Under the pieces are notes generated by a model that saw nothing but the letters and a program-made list of their open reading frames with translations, was not told the DNA's origin and made no database searches. This document shows positions 24,001-35,171 of a stretch of 64,000 nucleotides of DNA, piece by piece (positions within the stretch are counted from its first letter, which is position 1; every line of letters starts with the position of its first letter). This DNA is from Archilochus colubris (taxonomy: Eukaryota; Chordata; Aves; Apodiformes; Trochilidae). Both the position numbers and the translations under genes were made by a program. Where the stretch lies: NCBI GenBank assembly GCA_023079485.1, contig CM041104.1, positions 4,031,676-4,095,675 of the forward strand, written 5' to 3'.

Positions 24001-26597
24001 CTTTTTGCCATCATCATCTAAACAGATGATCCAAAAAGATCCAAACAGATCCTCAGCTCAAGATGTATTTTTCCTTTGTTCATCCAAACAGATCCACTGA
24101 TACCTGGATGCTGCTCCTGCCTAAGTCTGTTGTAGATTCCTGCTGTTTTAATGCTTTTTCACTCTGTAAGAAACAAGGGCCCAATTTAGAGCTGGGTAAC
24201 CTGCCCTAACTTCTTGCTTCATTATCTCCTTCCACACCCTTCTATCTGGAATTCTTGTGTAAATGCAGTGTACAATGAAGTCTCACTTCTCACCTCTGCA
24301 GAAAAAGAAAGATTATCTCAACAGATCACTTCTCTATTTTTACCTTAACTGCCTTTTTCTTCTTTTAAATTATGAATGCAACACAGCAGGATTTTGTAGC
24401 AAATGGACAGGCAGAAATAGCTTACAGATCACATCACTGGCCATTATAATCTTCCTTATGTTCTATGATGTTCTCACAGTTGAAAAATATAAATCAGTCC
24501 AAGTCAAATGTTCCTTTTAAAGAATAAGTTACAAATCTGATCCCCATTTTTCTTCTCAGTAAAAAATATTATAATTTATTAATATCCACCCAGTTTTTTA
24601 GGAGTTTTTTTATCTGTTGCTTTTTTTTCTGGGAGTTGGTTCAACTCACCTTAGCAAATTATTTTTCCTTTTGGTTACTGTTAATGGACTCCAAATCTGT
24701 GTTGCTGCATGGGACCAGAGAACCTTTCCTAACAAGACTATAATAATCACTACATTCTAGTATGAATTTTCACACAAAGAATGTGTACTAAAATGGATGA
24801 AACATCATGCTTCATTTTCCCATGCTGATTTTTCAAGCCATGATTAATGTCACCCCAGAAATCTGGCATGCTTATTTGTGAACATATTAGCAAATCTAGT
24901 TTTATTATAATTCAACCAACTCTAAAGCCTTAGTGTAAGCCTTATCTTTCCCATCCTTATAGGGTTGGTTTTTTTCATTGGCTTTACAATCTAAATTTTT
25001 AAACACAGGAGACTTTGGCATTTCAAAATTTTAAGACTCCCCTGAATGCTGATGGCACTATAGAAATCATAGATCTGCTTTCCTTCTGCCATTCCAACTT
25101 GTCTCCTTCTTGCTAAGCCCTGTGTGAGGGACACTGTGGACACATGGGATAAGCAAAACTGTTATACCACAAGTGTTATCTTTTGATAATACTGAGTGGT
25201 GATGAAGTGGATACAACTTCATGTTGTTACATGCAAAGGAAATGAAATGGGCAAAATCAATCCTAACTTTGTAGTTTAATTATGGGCTTTGAGTAAGATG
25301 TTACTGCCTGGGAAAGAAGTCATTGCCACAGCACTGTCTCACTTATCAGCTCACTGGAGGCATTTTGGTGTGCCCAAAAACTGTGACATTTTTGTCCCCC
25401 TGCCTCGAGTATTCTAAAGAACAGCAAGTAAGTAGAAAACAGTTGATTGCTTTATTTCTCACATGATAAAATAATGAATGTAAAAATAAATTATCAGATC
25501 ACAGATTTCATATAAATTAAGTAAGTTACTTTTTCTTGTGATACATAGTTATTATACCATGGAGGCACTTGCTATGGGATAACAAGGTGTGTGAAGTTTA
25601 CCAAGCTTCAAATAGCCTAATTCATGTAAAAAATAAAATCACAGGTCCTGAGCATACTGTTTAGATTTTGCATTGCTAAGTCTACTTGACTTGTTCCTAC
25701 ATGTTGTTTTGCCCAAGCAGGCTGCTATTGGAAGAGAGCTACAGGAGCAGCAGGCTTGTAGCCTGCCCCTGTTCTGTCATTATGTTGTAATGACTTCAGG
25801 AGGGATGTGAAAAGGATCCCAAAGGCCTGACATCAGAATTAATTCCCCATCAGGGCACAAAAAAGGGGTCAAAGAAGCAGTTAACATGGAGGCTAACACT
25901 TTCAGGCCTGTACTGGCTGTCACAGTACAACGGATGAATTTGTTTCAGCAAAGCCCTGATGAAGTACCTAAGAAATAACTGCACATAGGTTACTGGAAAA
26001 TCTGACTTTATTCCTGAGTTGCTCTGGACAGGGATGAGGCAAAGAGTGTAACATTAGGGTGGTAGAAAGTGGGGGAAGGACAAGGAGGAAATCAGCAAAA
26101 AGAGAAGGCCAGCTTTACCTACTGAAGGCAAACCATAATGTCTGGCTTTGCTCACAATAATTCAGATGTTGTCCCAGACCTTAATTACTGGCACAGGCAA
26201 CTGTGGAGCTGGTAGGAGGGATGTGGACTGTCTCAGTGTGCTCCATCTGCTGCCTGCAGAGACAGGAACGTTCCAGGCCAGGTGTTGCTGAGCATTGCTC
26301 TTGTCTAGCAGGAAGATAAGTTTAATTAAAGGGCTAATTATTCCCACTCTGGAACGGTCCTATCGTTGTACTTGCAATTGCATTCTCCCTCTTTTCCTCT
26401 GGTGTTCATGCATCACACATTTATCTTCCATTGTCACATTACTGACTGGTTTTGCTTAAGTGAGGATAAGTCTTTGGTGCGTGTGAAAATTGGAAACAAA
26501 GGGAATTGGCTAAACTGGAGTCTAGGTAATACTTCATTGTAATGGTGTTTGTCAGCACAAAAAGGCACTTCATGCTGGCTTTCTAACTTTCTTGTGA
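21056..26597. other. Non-coding sequence, no gene seen
   Basis: Unique-looking DNA of average to AT-rich composition. A (GTTT)n array lies at 22819-22860, and a 12-mer CCAAACAGATCC is duplicated near 24040 and 24084. No transposon tail, RNA gene or credible coding frame is visible. Confidence 0.55.
22819..22860. repeat. (GTTT)n to (GGTT)n microsatellite
   Basis: About six GTTT units pass into GGTT units and a final T run. The opposite strand reads as a Lys/Asn/Gln/Thr artefact peptide. Confidence 0.92.
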
Positions 26598-26664
26598 AAT
26601 AGGTATTTTACAGTTGTGGTAACTAAGGGCTCAGATCAGCAGGGAATTGGACCCAGATGTTCTC
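26598..26664 (+). mobile_element. Possible decayed MIR SINE fragment
   Basis: The order TATTTTACAG, GTGGTAACTAAGG, CAGGGAATTGGACCCAGATG follows the core and 3' part of a MIR element (TTTTACAGATGAGGAAACTGAGG, then a GGATTNGAACCCAG-type block). Several gaps are needed, so the assignment is tentative. If real it is an inactive amniote-era fossil of an RNA polymerase III SINE. Confidence 0.4.
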
Positions 26665-28603
26665 GTTCTGCAGCAGCTATTAAGAGCATCAGGCAAAACT
26701 TCTTTCAGCTAAACCAGCAGTAACCCACTCCTGATTTCTAAAGAGTTGCTGGATTTACTTCAGCATAACAAACCATGAGATTATGTTTATTGAAGTTTTA
26801 TCCTTTTTCATATTCAGTTTGAAAGCTGTGGGGTAGCCTATGCTTGCTTTCTCTGGCTTTGTGGACTATGGAGAGCTCTGATTCTTCTCACTACTAATAG
26901 CAGATGATGGTCTTCAAGCATTAAGGATTAGAAACTTTCTCGTAATGTTGTGATTTTACCTTTCTTTTGATATTTTGTCATCTTACTTAAAGATACTCTA
27001 TGAGCTGTGCCTTTTTTCCTTGCACTCTTGAAATTAATTGTCCTTTCATGGAGCAAAGGCAGATGTTCCATTTTTCTACAGGATCTGTAAAATGAAGGGA
27101 CAAGGACCATCCTGTTGTCAGGCAGTAGAGAGTTATTTTTTGGGAACAAGAGTACAAGTATGGGGAAAACCTATATTTAAAATCAGGCAGCTTAATTGTA
27201 TTTTCATTCTACCGTTTTCCAAAATACAGGGAGTCTGATAGACTGGGAAGGGAGAGGGAATGCTCCTTTGCCTTGTTTTGTGGCTATGAGATCTATGAGA
27301 TCTAAACACAGGTGATCATTTCCTTTAGGCAAGGACCTTTGTTATTTTGGTCATTTTGTTGGTTAAAGCTTTGAGTCAAGTCAAATTGATATGTGAGAAT
27401 CCCCCCCTCCTCTTGTGGCCAAACTTCAAAAGACATGCTGCTCACACTGCTTTAGCATTCAAGGCTTGCATTAATTACCCACTAATGGATGCTTTTTTTT
27501 TTTTTTTTTTTGCAGAATGCACTTTATATTTCACTCATGAAGCCAGGAGAACTATCACTAGGATGGAGAAAGATATCCACACAGTGTTTGTAACTTTAAT
27601 ATAATCTCTGAATATTCCATGACTCTGTAATGTCTGTCATGCTGGGCTTGAGCCCTGTTGCTGATGAACTGCCTGGGGCACTGTGTAGCAAATGCATTCT
27701 TTCACAGGCTAAAACAAAGCAGAGAAAACCAGATAATGAATTCCAGTCGTGTAACATTGTGGGCTAAGTAGAAGTGCTACTCCTTTACTAGGACAGTTGT
27801 AAGTTTTTTTGAAGCCACATCACTAAAGTGATAGCAGCCACCAGCCCAAAGCCAAACGTGTCTGGGTATGAAATGGGCACATGTGGGGTACATGCTAAAG
27901 CTTTGCAGTGTTTTGTAAAGCACATTCATAGAAAGACCATGAAACTTAAGAGACAGCAGTGCAATATACAGTGTGAAAATAATTTCAAGAAAACCTAGAG
28001 AGATATTTTTGGGCTGAGTGCTGCTCAGAAAGGCAATGTGAGCAGTTCTGTAGAACAATCCTTTCTCACAATTTATGGCATGGGAGGAAGAATGGGACAT
28101 TTTATGTCCTTTGTAAACAAACAGGATCTGCTCATTGTCTCCACCTTCAATTATTTCCCCTTTACTCTAGAAAAAACATGCAAGTACCAAAATTTTTTTG
28201 GCTAGCTGTTAAGGTCAAAAAGGGATAATAATAATCTACAATGTCTTAAAGCCTGTGTGAGAGACATATAGGATTTATTATATTTTGTTAGGGAATAATT
28301 AGGCTTAGAACTCCTACTAAAATTCTCAACATAAACATTTCTAACTTGCATCCCTCAAAGATGATTGAGAGACAGGGAGAGGCACATCCCCAAAACCACA
28401 ATTAAAATTTTTCATTCCACAGGGAGACCTGAAAACGTATAACAGTGGCAGAGGGACTCAGACTTGGCAAGGTTTATCTAAGGGGCTGTTCATTTCTTTT
28501 TACTTAAATTTTGACAATAGAGGGTTTCAGCAGGAGTGTGTATTACAGCCCTGTTGTGAAACTGAAGAAAAGGTACATGATGTTCTTGTCAAAACCAACA
28601 TAG
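26665..28603. other. Non-coding sequence, no gene seen
   Basis: Unique-looking DNA. A 19-base T run at 27493-27511 is followed by GCAG, which imitates a splice acceptor but is not followed by a recognisable exon. Open frames are under 110 codons and lack family signatures. Confidence 0.55.
27493..27511. repeat. T19 homopolymer
   Basis: Nineteen consecutive Ts, with no recognised retroelement body on either side. Confidence 0.95.
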
Positions 28604-28780
28604 GAAGGAAAGGAGCAGCCAGCAGTGGAAGAACAAGTACTTAGGGACTTCTCCAAGAGGTTTGGAATCTCTGAATTTATAGAATCAGCTGGAATTCACC
28701 CAAAAGTGATGATAAGTCAGCCACTGTGACTGTGAAGCTGGTGTCAATGAAACTTCATGGTGATCTGAAGAAGGGCTCTG
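28604..28780 (+). pseudogene. Old CR1-type reverse transcriptase relic, left part
   Basis: Plus-strand codons 28604-28729 stay open and read VEEQVLRDF followed by AGIHPKV. These correspond in order and spacing to the stretch before and at the G-(I/M)-H-P-(R/K)-V motif of CR1-family ORF2 reverse transcriptase. A stop follows at 28727-28729, and similarity fades by 28780, where a minus-strand CR1 begins. The matching downstream part resumes at about 29146, so this is one old LINE split by a later insertion. It is inactive. Confidence 0.72.
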
Positions 28781-29145
28781 ATCATAGAATCATAGAATCG
28801 ACTGGATTGGAAGGGACCTCAGAGATCATCAAGTCCAACCCTTGAACCACTCCCCCTGTGGTTCCCAGCCCATGGCACTGAGTGCCACATCCAGTCTCTT
28901 TTGAAATATCTCCAGACACGGAGAATCCACTACTTCCCTGGGCAGCCCATTCCAATGTCTGATCACCCTCTCCGTAAAGAAATCCTTTCTAATCTCCAAC
29001 CTAAACCTCCCCTGGCACAACTTGAGACCCTGCCCTCTTGTCTTGCTGAGAGTTGCCTGGGAAAAGAGTCCAACCCCCCCCCCGGCTCCAACCTCCTTTC
29101 AGGGAGTTGTAGACAGTGATGAGGTCTCCCCTGAGCCTCCTCTTC
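28781..29145 (-). mobile_element. 5'-truncated CR1 LINE, 3' end
   Basis: The plus strand begins ATCATAGAATCATAGAATC, the reverse complement of the CR1 octamer tail, so the element runs right to left. About 365 bp remain, covering the ORF2 C-terminus and the short 3' UTR. The left edge is sharp at 28781. The right edge is near 29145, where CCTCCTCTTCT leaves the CR1 pattern. CR1 copies are usually truncated at the 5' end like this. The C8 run near 29075-29082 is within the element and has probably expanded since insertion. It sits inside an older LINE. Confidence 0.93.
28829..29020 (-). pseudogene. CR1 ORF2 C-terminal fragment
   Basis: 63 codons read from 29020 down to 28829. They contain [16 protein letters not shown], then [10 protein letters not shown] and [12 protein letters not shown], the characteristic end of CR1 ORF2, the endonuclease-reverse transcriptase polyprotein. 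The preceding ORF2 sequence continues in another frame (upstream of 29020) and is interrupted. Without endonuclease and polymerase domains it cannot mobilise itself. Confidence 0.9.
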
Positions 29146-29365
29146 TGATGACTGTAAAGAGGCTGATGTTGCTCCAGTCTGCTGGAAAGGCAATGAGCAG
29201 GGACACCAAGCCCAGTCTGTTGGTCTACAGGTCATGGACCACATCTTCTTGCAACCTATTTTCAGACATAGGCTTGAAAGGAGAAGATGACAGTCAGAAA
29301 GATCAGTGTGAGTTTATGAAGGGCAAGGCATACTTGAGAAGCATGAACAACTGCTTTTGATTAAG
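29146..29365 (+). pseudogene. Old CR1-type reverse transcriptase relic, right part
   Basis: Plus-strand frame 29147-29290 starts DDCKEADVAPVCWKG, matching the (E/D)DW(K/R)KA(N/D)V(T/A)PV-type block of CR1-family reverse transcriptase. It then shows VMDHIFLQPIFRH. A frame change near 29286 leads into DQCEFMKGKAYL (29286-29360), which corresponds to the conserved QHGF(T/M)KGKSCL-type stretch. Stops and the frameshift show decay. It continues the relic at 28604-28780, which a younger CR1 split. Confidence 0.75.
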
Positions 29366-29459
29366 AAATAACTGCTTGTATGTTCATGGCACAGGACAAA
29401 AGGTGCCTGTGGAACCAGAGCCATGGCTGCCCAAGCCTGGTGCTGGCAATAGTTCCTCT

Positions 29460-29525
29460 CCAAACCAGGAGGTAGGACTTCAGAACTCCAAGGGCCCTTT
29501 CAACCATTGTTGCTGTGATTTTATG
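29460..29525 (+). mobile_element. CR1 3' UTR remnant of the older LINE
   Basis: AGGAGGTAGGACTTCAGAAC, CCAAGGGCCCTTTCAACC and GTGATTTTATGG follow the usual CR1 3' end order: GGAGGTTGGACTAGATGA, then CCTTCCAACC, then an ATTCTATG-type tail. The orientation matches the reverse transcriptase relic just upstream. It is probably the end of the same old element, which would then carry an internal deletion between about 29365 and 29440. Confidence 0.65.
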
Positions 29526-30690
29526 GACTGCAGTAAATCAGATTTGGGACTGAAGCAAATAAGGAGGAGTCATACATACAGTTTTATAAGAAGAGAGACT
29601 ACTTCCTAATATTCAGAGCATAAATCAACCTTCTCTAATAGATTGTGCTCATAGAGAGAATTTACAATCATGAAAAGCACCCTGTCAGCAAAGTCCAAAT
29701 CTGGGGACCTGGGTAGAATGTGTATATTTCCAATGTCTTAAAAAATTAAAACTTTCAACAGTTTTCAAAACTTCAAGGAGCATTCAACCCTAGTAGTGCA
29801 GATCTGAATAAAGACCCCACTGATTTTAATTCTGTCAACCTGTATGGCCCAGGCAGGTTCAGTTTGGGGGCCAGGGTGTGCTGTGATAGGGCCAGGTCTG
29901 CACCAGCTTTGTGCTTCCCTGATGTGATTTGCTTGCCATGGATGGCAGAAGCCACATGTTACTTTTCAGGCATTGTCTGATATAAGAGTTTGAGGCTGGA
30001 AGCTGCAGATCCTACACTGAAACTTTAATCCCGTAATTCAGGATGGATTCAAGCATCCAGTTGACTACAGAGGGAAAAAATTCTGCAATGCTTCTGGAAA
30101 GCACTCACTTTATTTTACTTTTTCAGGATAACCAGGAAACTTGTAGAGTACTATGAATTTTACAGCATCCAGGAAAGCCAAGAGCCTTGGATCAGCTTCA
30201 GAGACTGAGGAGCTGCTTAAACCAAACAGTTAATCCAAAGAGTCCTTCTGTATTACACTTAAAATGCTTCTGCAGGTGGGACAGCTTTTCTGAGCTGGCA
30301 AGATGTGTATCTATGGATGTGTTACATAGCAAAGGCAACTGGACAGCCCTCTAAAAGCAGTTCCTGACACTCAGTTAACACTGCCCCTGTCAGACAGACA
30401 GGTCCTGCATGTGGAAGCCCTTTTTGCTCATTATTCATGACTGTGGCATGGCATGAGGGTCCCTGAACTTTGTGGACAGTGAATTCTGAACTCCCTCAGA
30501 GAGAATATTTGCTACAGAAACCTGAGCCCAAGACCTGAACCATCCAGCTGGGGAAAGCACACAGAAAATCTCTCATTTCTCACTACAGTTTATACAGGCA
30601 GAGAACTTGTTTACCTAATCTGAATATTTGACCTTTACATTTTTTGGAAATGGTATTTTTTTCTTCTTAATTATGTGGAAGGAGCACTTC
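29526..30690. other. Non-coding sequence, nothing recognised
   Basis: Unique-looking DNA to the right of the LINE cluster. No repeat signature, RNA gene or credible open frame. Confidence 0.55.
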
Positions 30691-30865
30691 CTTTCAGAGC
30701 TCTGATGGACTTCTCTATAAATAGCTATTCAGAACCTTGCTCTGAAGCCTTCAGCAAAGTCAGCATCCTTAGGACTTTTTAAGCCTGAGATAGGAACCAC
30801 GTGGAGTTTAATCATTAATCACCAGTCTTTAATTAACAGCTCTGGGCTTTGAACAAAAGGCACTT
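30691..30865. promoter_or_regulatory. Motif-dense candidate enhancer
   Basis: Within 150 bp there are CTATAAATAG (MEF2-type, 30715-30724), a palindromic CCACGTGG E-box (30797-30804), TTTAATCATTAATCACC (homeodomain-type, 30807-30823), TTTAATTAAC (30828-30837) and CTTTGAACAAAAGG (TCF/SOX-type, 30847-30860). The block is free of repeats and coding frames. The motif density is seen; regulatory function is inference, and any target gene is outside the window. Confidence 0.3.
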
Positions 30866-31350
30866 ACTACAAGGCTGCTGAGGGGCCCTGAACTCTTCAG
30901 AGTGTTTTCATTTGGGGGACCTTCCCCAAATGCCTTCCAAAGGGGGCTGGTAGAGCCCACCTTCTCCTTGTGGGAAGGGTCATGCTTCCCGGGAAGAGCA
31001 GATGTTTGTGGTCTGATCTCCATTTCATCAACAGTCCTGTTGTCTGAGGGACAACGTGGAGATGCTGCCAGCTCCTTGAGGTGGACAAAGAAGTAAAGTG
31101 CCTCCAGAGCCCTGTTGTCTCCATCAGGTGAGGTAGGTTTTCAATGGAGGAAGGAGAAAAGTTGCTCCAGGCTTGGAAAATTTTATAGGGGAGTGTTCAA
31201 AACTGAGCACTCAGGAGAGAAAGAAAACATTGCTATAAAAGTTGACTCAGCCAATATTTTTCTGCATTCCTGCTGCTGTGATGGAAGATTTTCGGTTTTA
31301 ATATAGGTTTCTCCCATTTGTAGTCTGGTTTTTCTGTAGTAAAAGCTAAA
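30866..31350. other. Non-coding sequence, nothing recognised
   Basis: Short spacer between the motif cluster and a palindromic repeat. The only open frames are chance-length. Confidence 0.5.
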
Positions 31351-31434
31351 GGGCAGATCCTCAGCTGATATAAATTGGCTCCACTGGAGTTAATGGAGCC
31401 GTGCTGGTTTGCACCAGCTGAGGGATCTGGCTCA
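31351..31434. repeat. Ancient-looking palindromic repeat (MITE-like)
   Basis: Arm 31351-31384 starts GGGCAGATCCTCAGCTG and ends GGCTCCA. The inverted arm 31394-31434 starts TGGAGCC and ends CAGCTGAGGGATCTGGCTC, with only nine bases between them. Arms match at both ends and differ by a few substitutions and short gaps in the middle. A palindrome of this wording recurs in archosaur and turtle DNA as I remember it, which suggests a non-autonomous DNA element or an old hairpin family. I do not assign a family name. Confidence 0.65.
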
Positions 31435-34400
31435 TGCTGCAGTGTTTGATACCCCCATTATGTTGCCATGATTGGGATACTAATTCAGTAAAATGGCTTC
31501 TCAGGGTAATAAAAACAACCCAGAGAATGGAAGATGAAAGGGTTTCCTCTCCAACCAACCTGGTATTTTTCAACAAAATGTCTTCCTTAATTTTCTTATT
31601 TGTCAGAAAAAGCTCTCAAGCAAAACCTTTTACAGCAAGTGTACCTCTCTGACCAAACTTTCTCTGAGATGCTTCAGCATCCAGAAAATGCACACAACAA
31701 ATTCAGTGGCTGTGGGTCAGGGCACGTCAAGGCTTGTGCAAGAAAATAAACTGGGTCTTTAAAGGGCAGGGGGGATCTGCAGAGCAGCTAAAGCTTCAAT
31801 ATAACCTTGGCTTCTGAAATACAGGAGTTATCAAGTTAGTGGGTAGAGCATTCATCATTTTACTCATGCTCTGCCCCTTCTGGTTTTTCTTGCTCTGTGT
31901 GTACTGGGAGAAAGAGCCCATGGGGGTGTATAAAGCTACATCCTTCCCTGTTGCAGGGGTAAATTATATGTTGGTGGGTTTTGTCCTTGTGATGGAATCT
32001 TCAGCAAGTAGCAGCAGATGCTGGGCTTGAGGAGCAGGGTGTGTGAATAACCTTATTGCTTGATGCTGTTGAGCCCCAGAGGGAATAAAAAGACAGAAGG
32101 ACCTAAACAAAGGCAGATAGACATACAGCTACATCCCTGGGAGGAAATCCTTTGTTTGCCATAACAGTGCTGAGCTGCACACAGGTTTTTCTGTGCCAGA
32201 AGGGATTTTTACAGGAACATTGCTAAATGGAGGCAGTAAATTTAACTTTAAAGGACCATGAATTGAAGCTTTTGGCTAAAAACTGAAATGCTGTTACTCT
32301 TTACTGGTCCCTTTTAACTTCACTTGGAACAGGATAGTATATTTTACTTCTAAATTGAAGGGAAGCCCAAGGAAGGGCTCTTGGAAGTTGAAGGCTCTGC
32401 CTATGGCAGGTCTCATTCAGCTCCTTGGGATCTGGGGCTGTGTGGAGCAGCAGTCCAACACCATGGTGGCTCTTTCAAGGTGAATACAAATCATCCCAGC
32501 TCGTCTGGATAAAGGTGAGATGCAAAAAGATCCCACCAGTGGGTTAAGGAGAACTGTGGGCTACACTTCTGCCAGCTGGGAGGAGTGCTGTGCCACTGCA
32601 AAATTAAATATCAGTATAAACTGAAGTGCCAAAAAAGCTAAAGGGACACAAACACACACACACACACACACACATACACATATGTTTCAAAGGCAGAAAA
32701 AACAATATCCAAAGTCCTGAATTAGCAGGTTCAGTTGAATCCTGCTTCCAGACCAGAGCTGGTCCCCTAGCAGCAGTCATATGAATGCTGATTCAAAGAA
32801 GTAGTTTTTCTACATACTCAACAATTTGAAACAACCTAAACTGTTCCAGGTTTTGACCCTTCTGGTGACATGATCCAATTTGAGTCTATTTATACCCTAT
32901 GCTTATTTTAAAGAAAAACACTGGGTTTGCAATAAACTTTGTTCAGAAGAAGTAAACTTTTCTTCTTAATATCTAGTTGCAACTTACTGCAACTGCTTCT
33001 AAAATGTGTCCCCAGTGTTTGAATTATTCCTCAGACTGGGATATTCAGTGTGTGGATGTCAGAGTGCAAGTCTCTTGTAAAGGTGGAACTTGGCTGCCTT
33101 CAGCATCCACGTTCTCTTCCAGATCTTATTGAGATATCAGAAATTCCTGCATTTATCACAGGCTGGCAGTGAAAGCCATCCTGGCTTCCTACCAGATAAG
33201 GCCTTTGGTTCAAGAGAGACCACCTCTCTCAACACCAGGGTTGTGTGGTTGGGATTGGAGTATCTCAGCAGTTGGAGGTTGCCTGAAGGGAACAGAAATC
33301 TTCAACTTAGTAGATGGTATTTGAAAGAAAGACCCAGGGTGGCAGGCTGAGGAGACAGAAGGGTTCCCAGGAGTCTTACTTTTGGGATAGACCTGCCCAT
33401 TTCTTGTATTAATTAGAGAAAAGAATGACTGATCTGGAATCCTTTGCAAAACTTAGGTGTCTCTGTTTCCTTATCCAAACATTTGAGGCCAACCATCTTC
33501 TTGGAGCCCAAAAAACCTCAGTGCTCCCAGGCATTTGTGCCCTGTTCCTGTCAAGAGGCAGCAGAGCCTGTGACCACCACTGGAGAAGTGGGTGAAGAAA
33601 GTCATTGCTAGAGCTGATCAGGCAAAGAAAAGCTTTGGAGCATCTGGACCCCAATGTGTGGTCCAAGTACAACAGCTTGGTGAGTGTCCTGCAGGGAGAC
33701 TTTTCCTAGCACTGCAACACCGATTCATCATTGTCTGAAGGTTTGATGGGTCTGGTGCTCCTCCTCTTAATTGACCTCGGCTGCAGACCTGAGTTTCTGT
33801 CCAGCTCAGTCCCAGGGGACTTGGTCTGTGCTTGGGCCTTAAAGAGGATATTTATCAGAAAATCACATGATTAATGGAACTGAGTGATTGCTGCTTGAGA
33901 GTGGCCAGGACTTGAATTAACAGAACAGGGATTTTGGCAGGCTGGAAGAGCTGGCAAAGCTGAGACTCAAGTCTGGGCAGGGAGAGCACCCCTGGCATGG
34001 GTGGAGGTGCAGCCTGGGGCTGGCTGGGGTGGCTCTGGGGTTGGGGAGGAGAGTTTGGCTGGCAGAATGAGAGGCACAAAGTATGGGCTTATGTTTGGAT
34101 AAAACCACTGCCTGCAGATTATTAACCCTTCTTGCAGCAGTGCCAAAACTAGGACTGCTCAGAGTCCTCTGGCTGAAGGGGCAGAATAAGCAAGAGGTTA
34201 CATTCATTGATATCCTCAAGAAACCAGTGAGGGAGTGTGAGGGATACGTGAACGAATACACAGAAATCTTCAAGTACTTTTTTTTCTTGCCCACTTTTTC
34301 CCCACTCTTATTTCTTTTTCCCTCCGTGTCAACACCAACCAAGACAGGACTAAAATTAATGGGGAAAGCAGCAATTAGCAAATTAGGTGAGCGGCGTGTT

Positions 34401-35115
34401 GCAGTGTGCCATGGCTGCCAGGTGTGAGGGGCTCTGGCAGTGTATTTATTAGTGGCTGTCAGGAAAGTGACACTTTGATGAATGACACTGGGTAATCGGC
34501 ACCCTCCAACAGCGAGCGCTGAGAGGCCTCAACATCCTAAACTGCAAAATCAAACCTTTTTTAACCCCCATACAAAAATACAACAACAAAAACCATCACA
34601 AGAGGAATGTGTTTTTCCATTAGGAATCAGAGTTCATGTTCCCTATTTATGTTTTGGGTTTTCCCCCTCCCCGCCACCAGAACTTGCTGGGAGGGACTTG
34701 TCAGATTTGAAGGTTTTTCCTTTCCTTAGAATTTGAGACCCAAGAATTTATAAATGCAGGCAGATTAAAACTGTATGGCCCATCATATATCCCATCAGAC
34801 CTATCAAATCCAAGGGTGCTGCATTCACCTCCGGGGCTTTGCCCTTTAGACGTGAGAGCACTAATAATCCAGAAACACAGATTGTGAAACAGCTCCCATA
34901 CCCGTGTCCTGACTCCTGGTCAGCAGTTCCTAACTAATGCTACCGACACATGCTGCCCAGGAGCTCACCTGGAATATAGAAACAGGTAAAATGTAAGAAT
35001 CTGTAAGTTGATTCCCACATAAAGTTTCACCAGTGGTGTTGTAGCATCCTGATGTTTTCACTATTGATAATTCTAGCTCTGAGTCCTTCCTCTTGAATGT
35101 GTTGTTGCTGTTGGA
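31435..35115. other. Non-coding sequence with one CA repeat
   Basis: No gene is recognised. The stretch near 34330-34510 is repeat-free, with AAATTAATGG, AGCAATTAGCAAATTAGG and TGACACTTTGATGAATGACA words, and could be a conserved element. Open frames up to 154 codons (minus strand, 33917-34381) show no domain and overlap frames on the other strand. Confidence 0.5.
32653..32674. repeat. (CA)11 microsatellite
   Basis: Eleven uninterrupted CA units, continued imperfectly as TACACATATG. Confidence 0.94.
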
Positions 35116-35171
35116 AATCATAGAATCATGAAATGGTGTGAGTTGGAAGGGAGTTTTAAAGAGCATCCAGA
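35116..35171 (-). mobile_element. CR1 3'-end fragment
   Basis: AATCATAGAATCATGAAATGG and GAGTTGGAAGGGAGTTTTAAAGA, read on the plus strand, are the reverse complement of a CR1 3' terminus (CCTTCCAACC block plus octamer tail). Only about 55 bp remain. The wording (GTTTGGGTTGGAAGGGACC-like) differs from the copies at 28781 and 41603, suggesting another CR1 subfamily. Confidence 0.8.

Noticed and set aside
27493..27604. T19-GCAG acceptor with a following open frame
   Set aside because: The homopolymer alone makes the acceptor look strong. No donor or recognisable exon follows.
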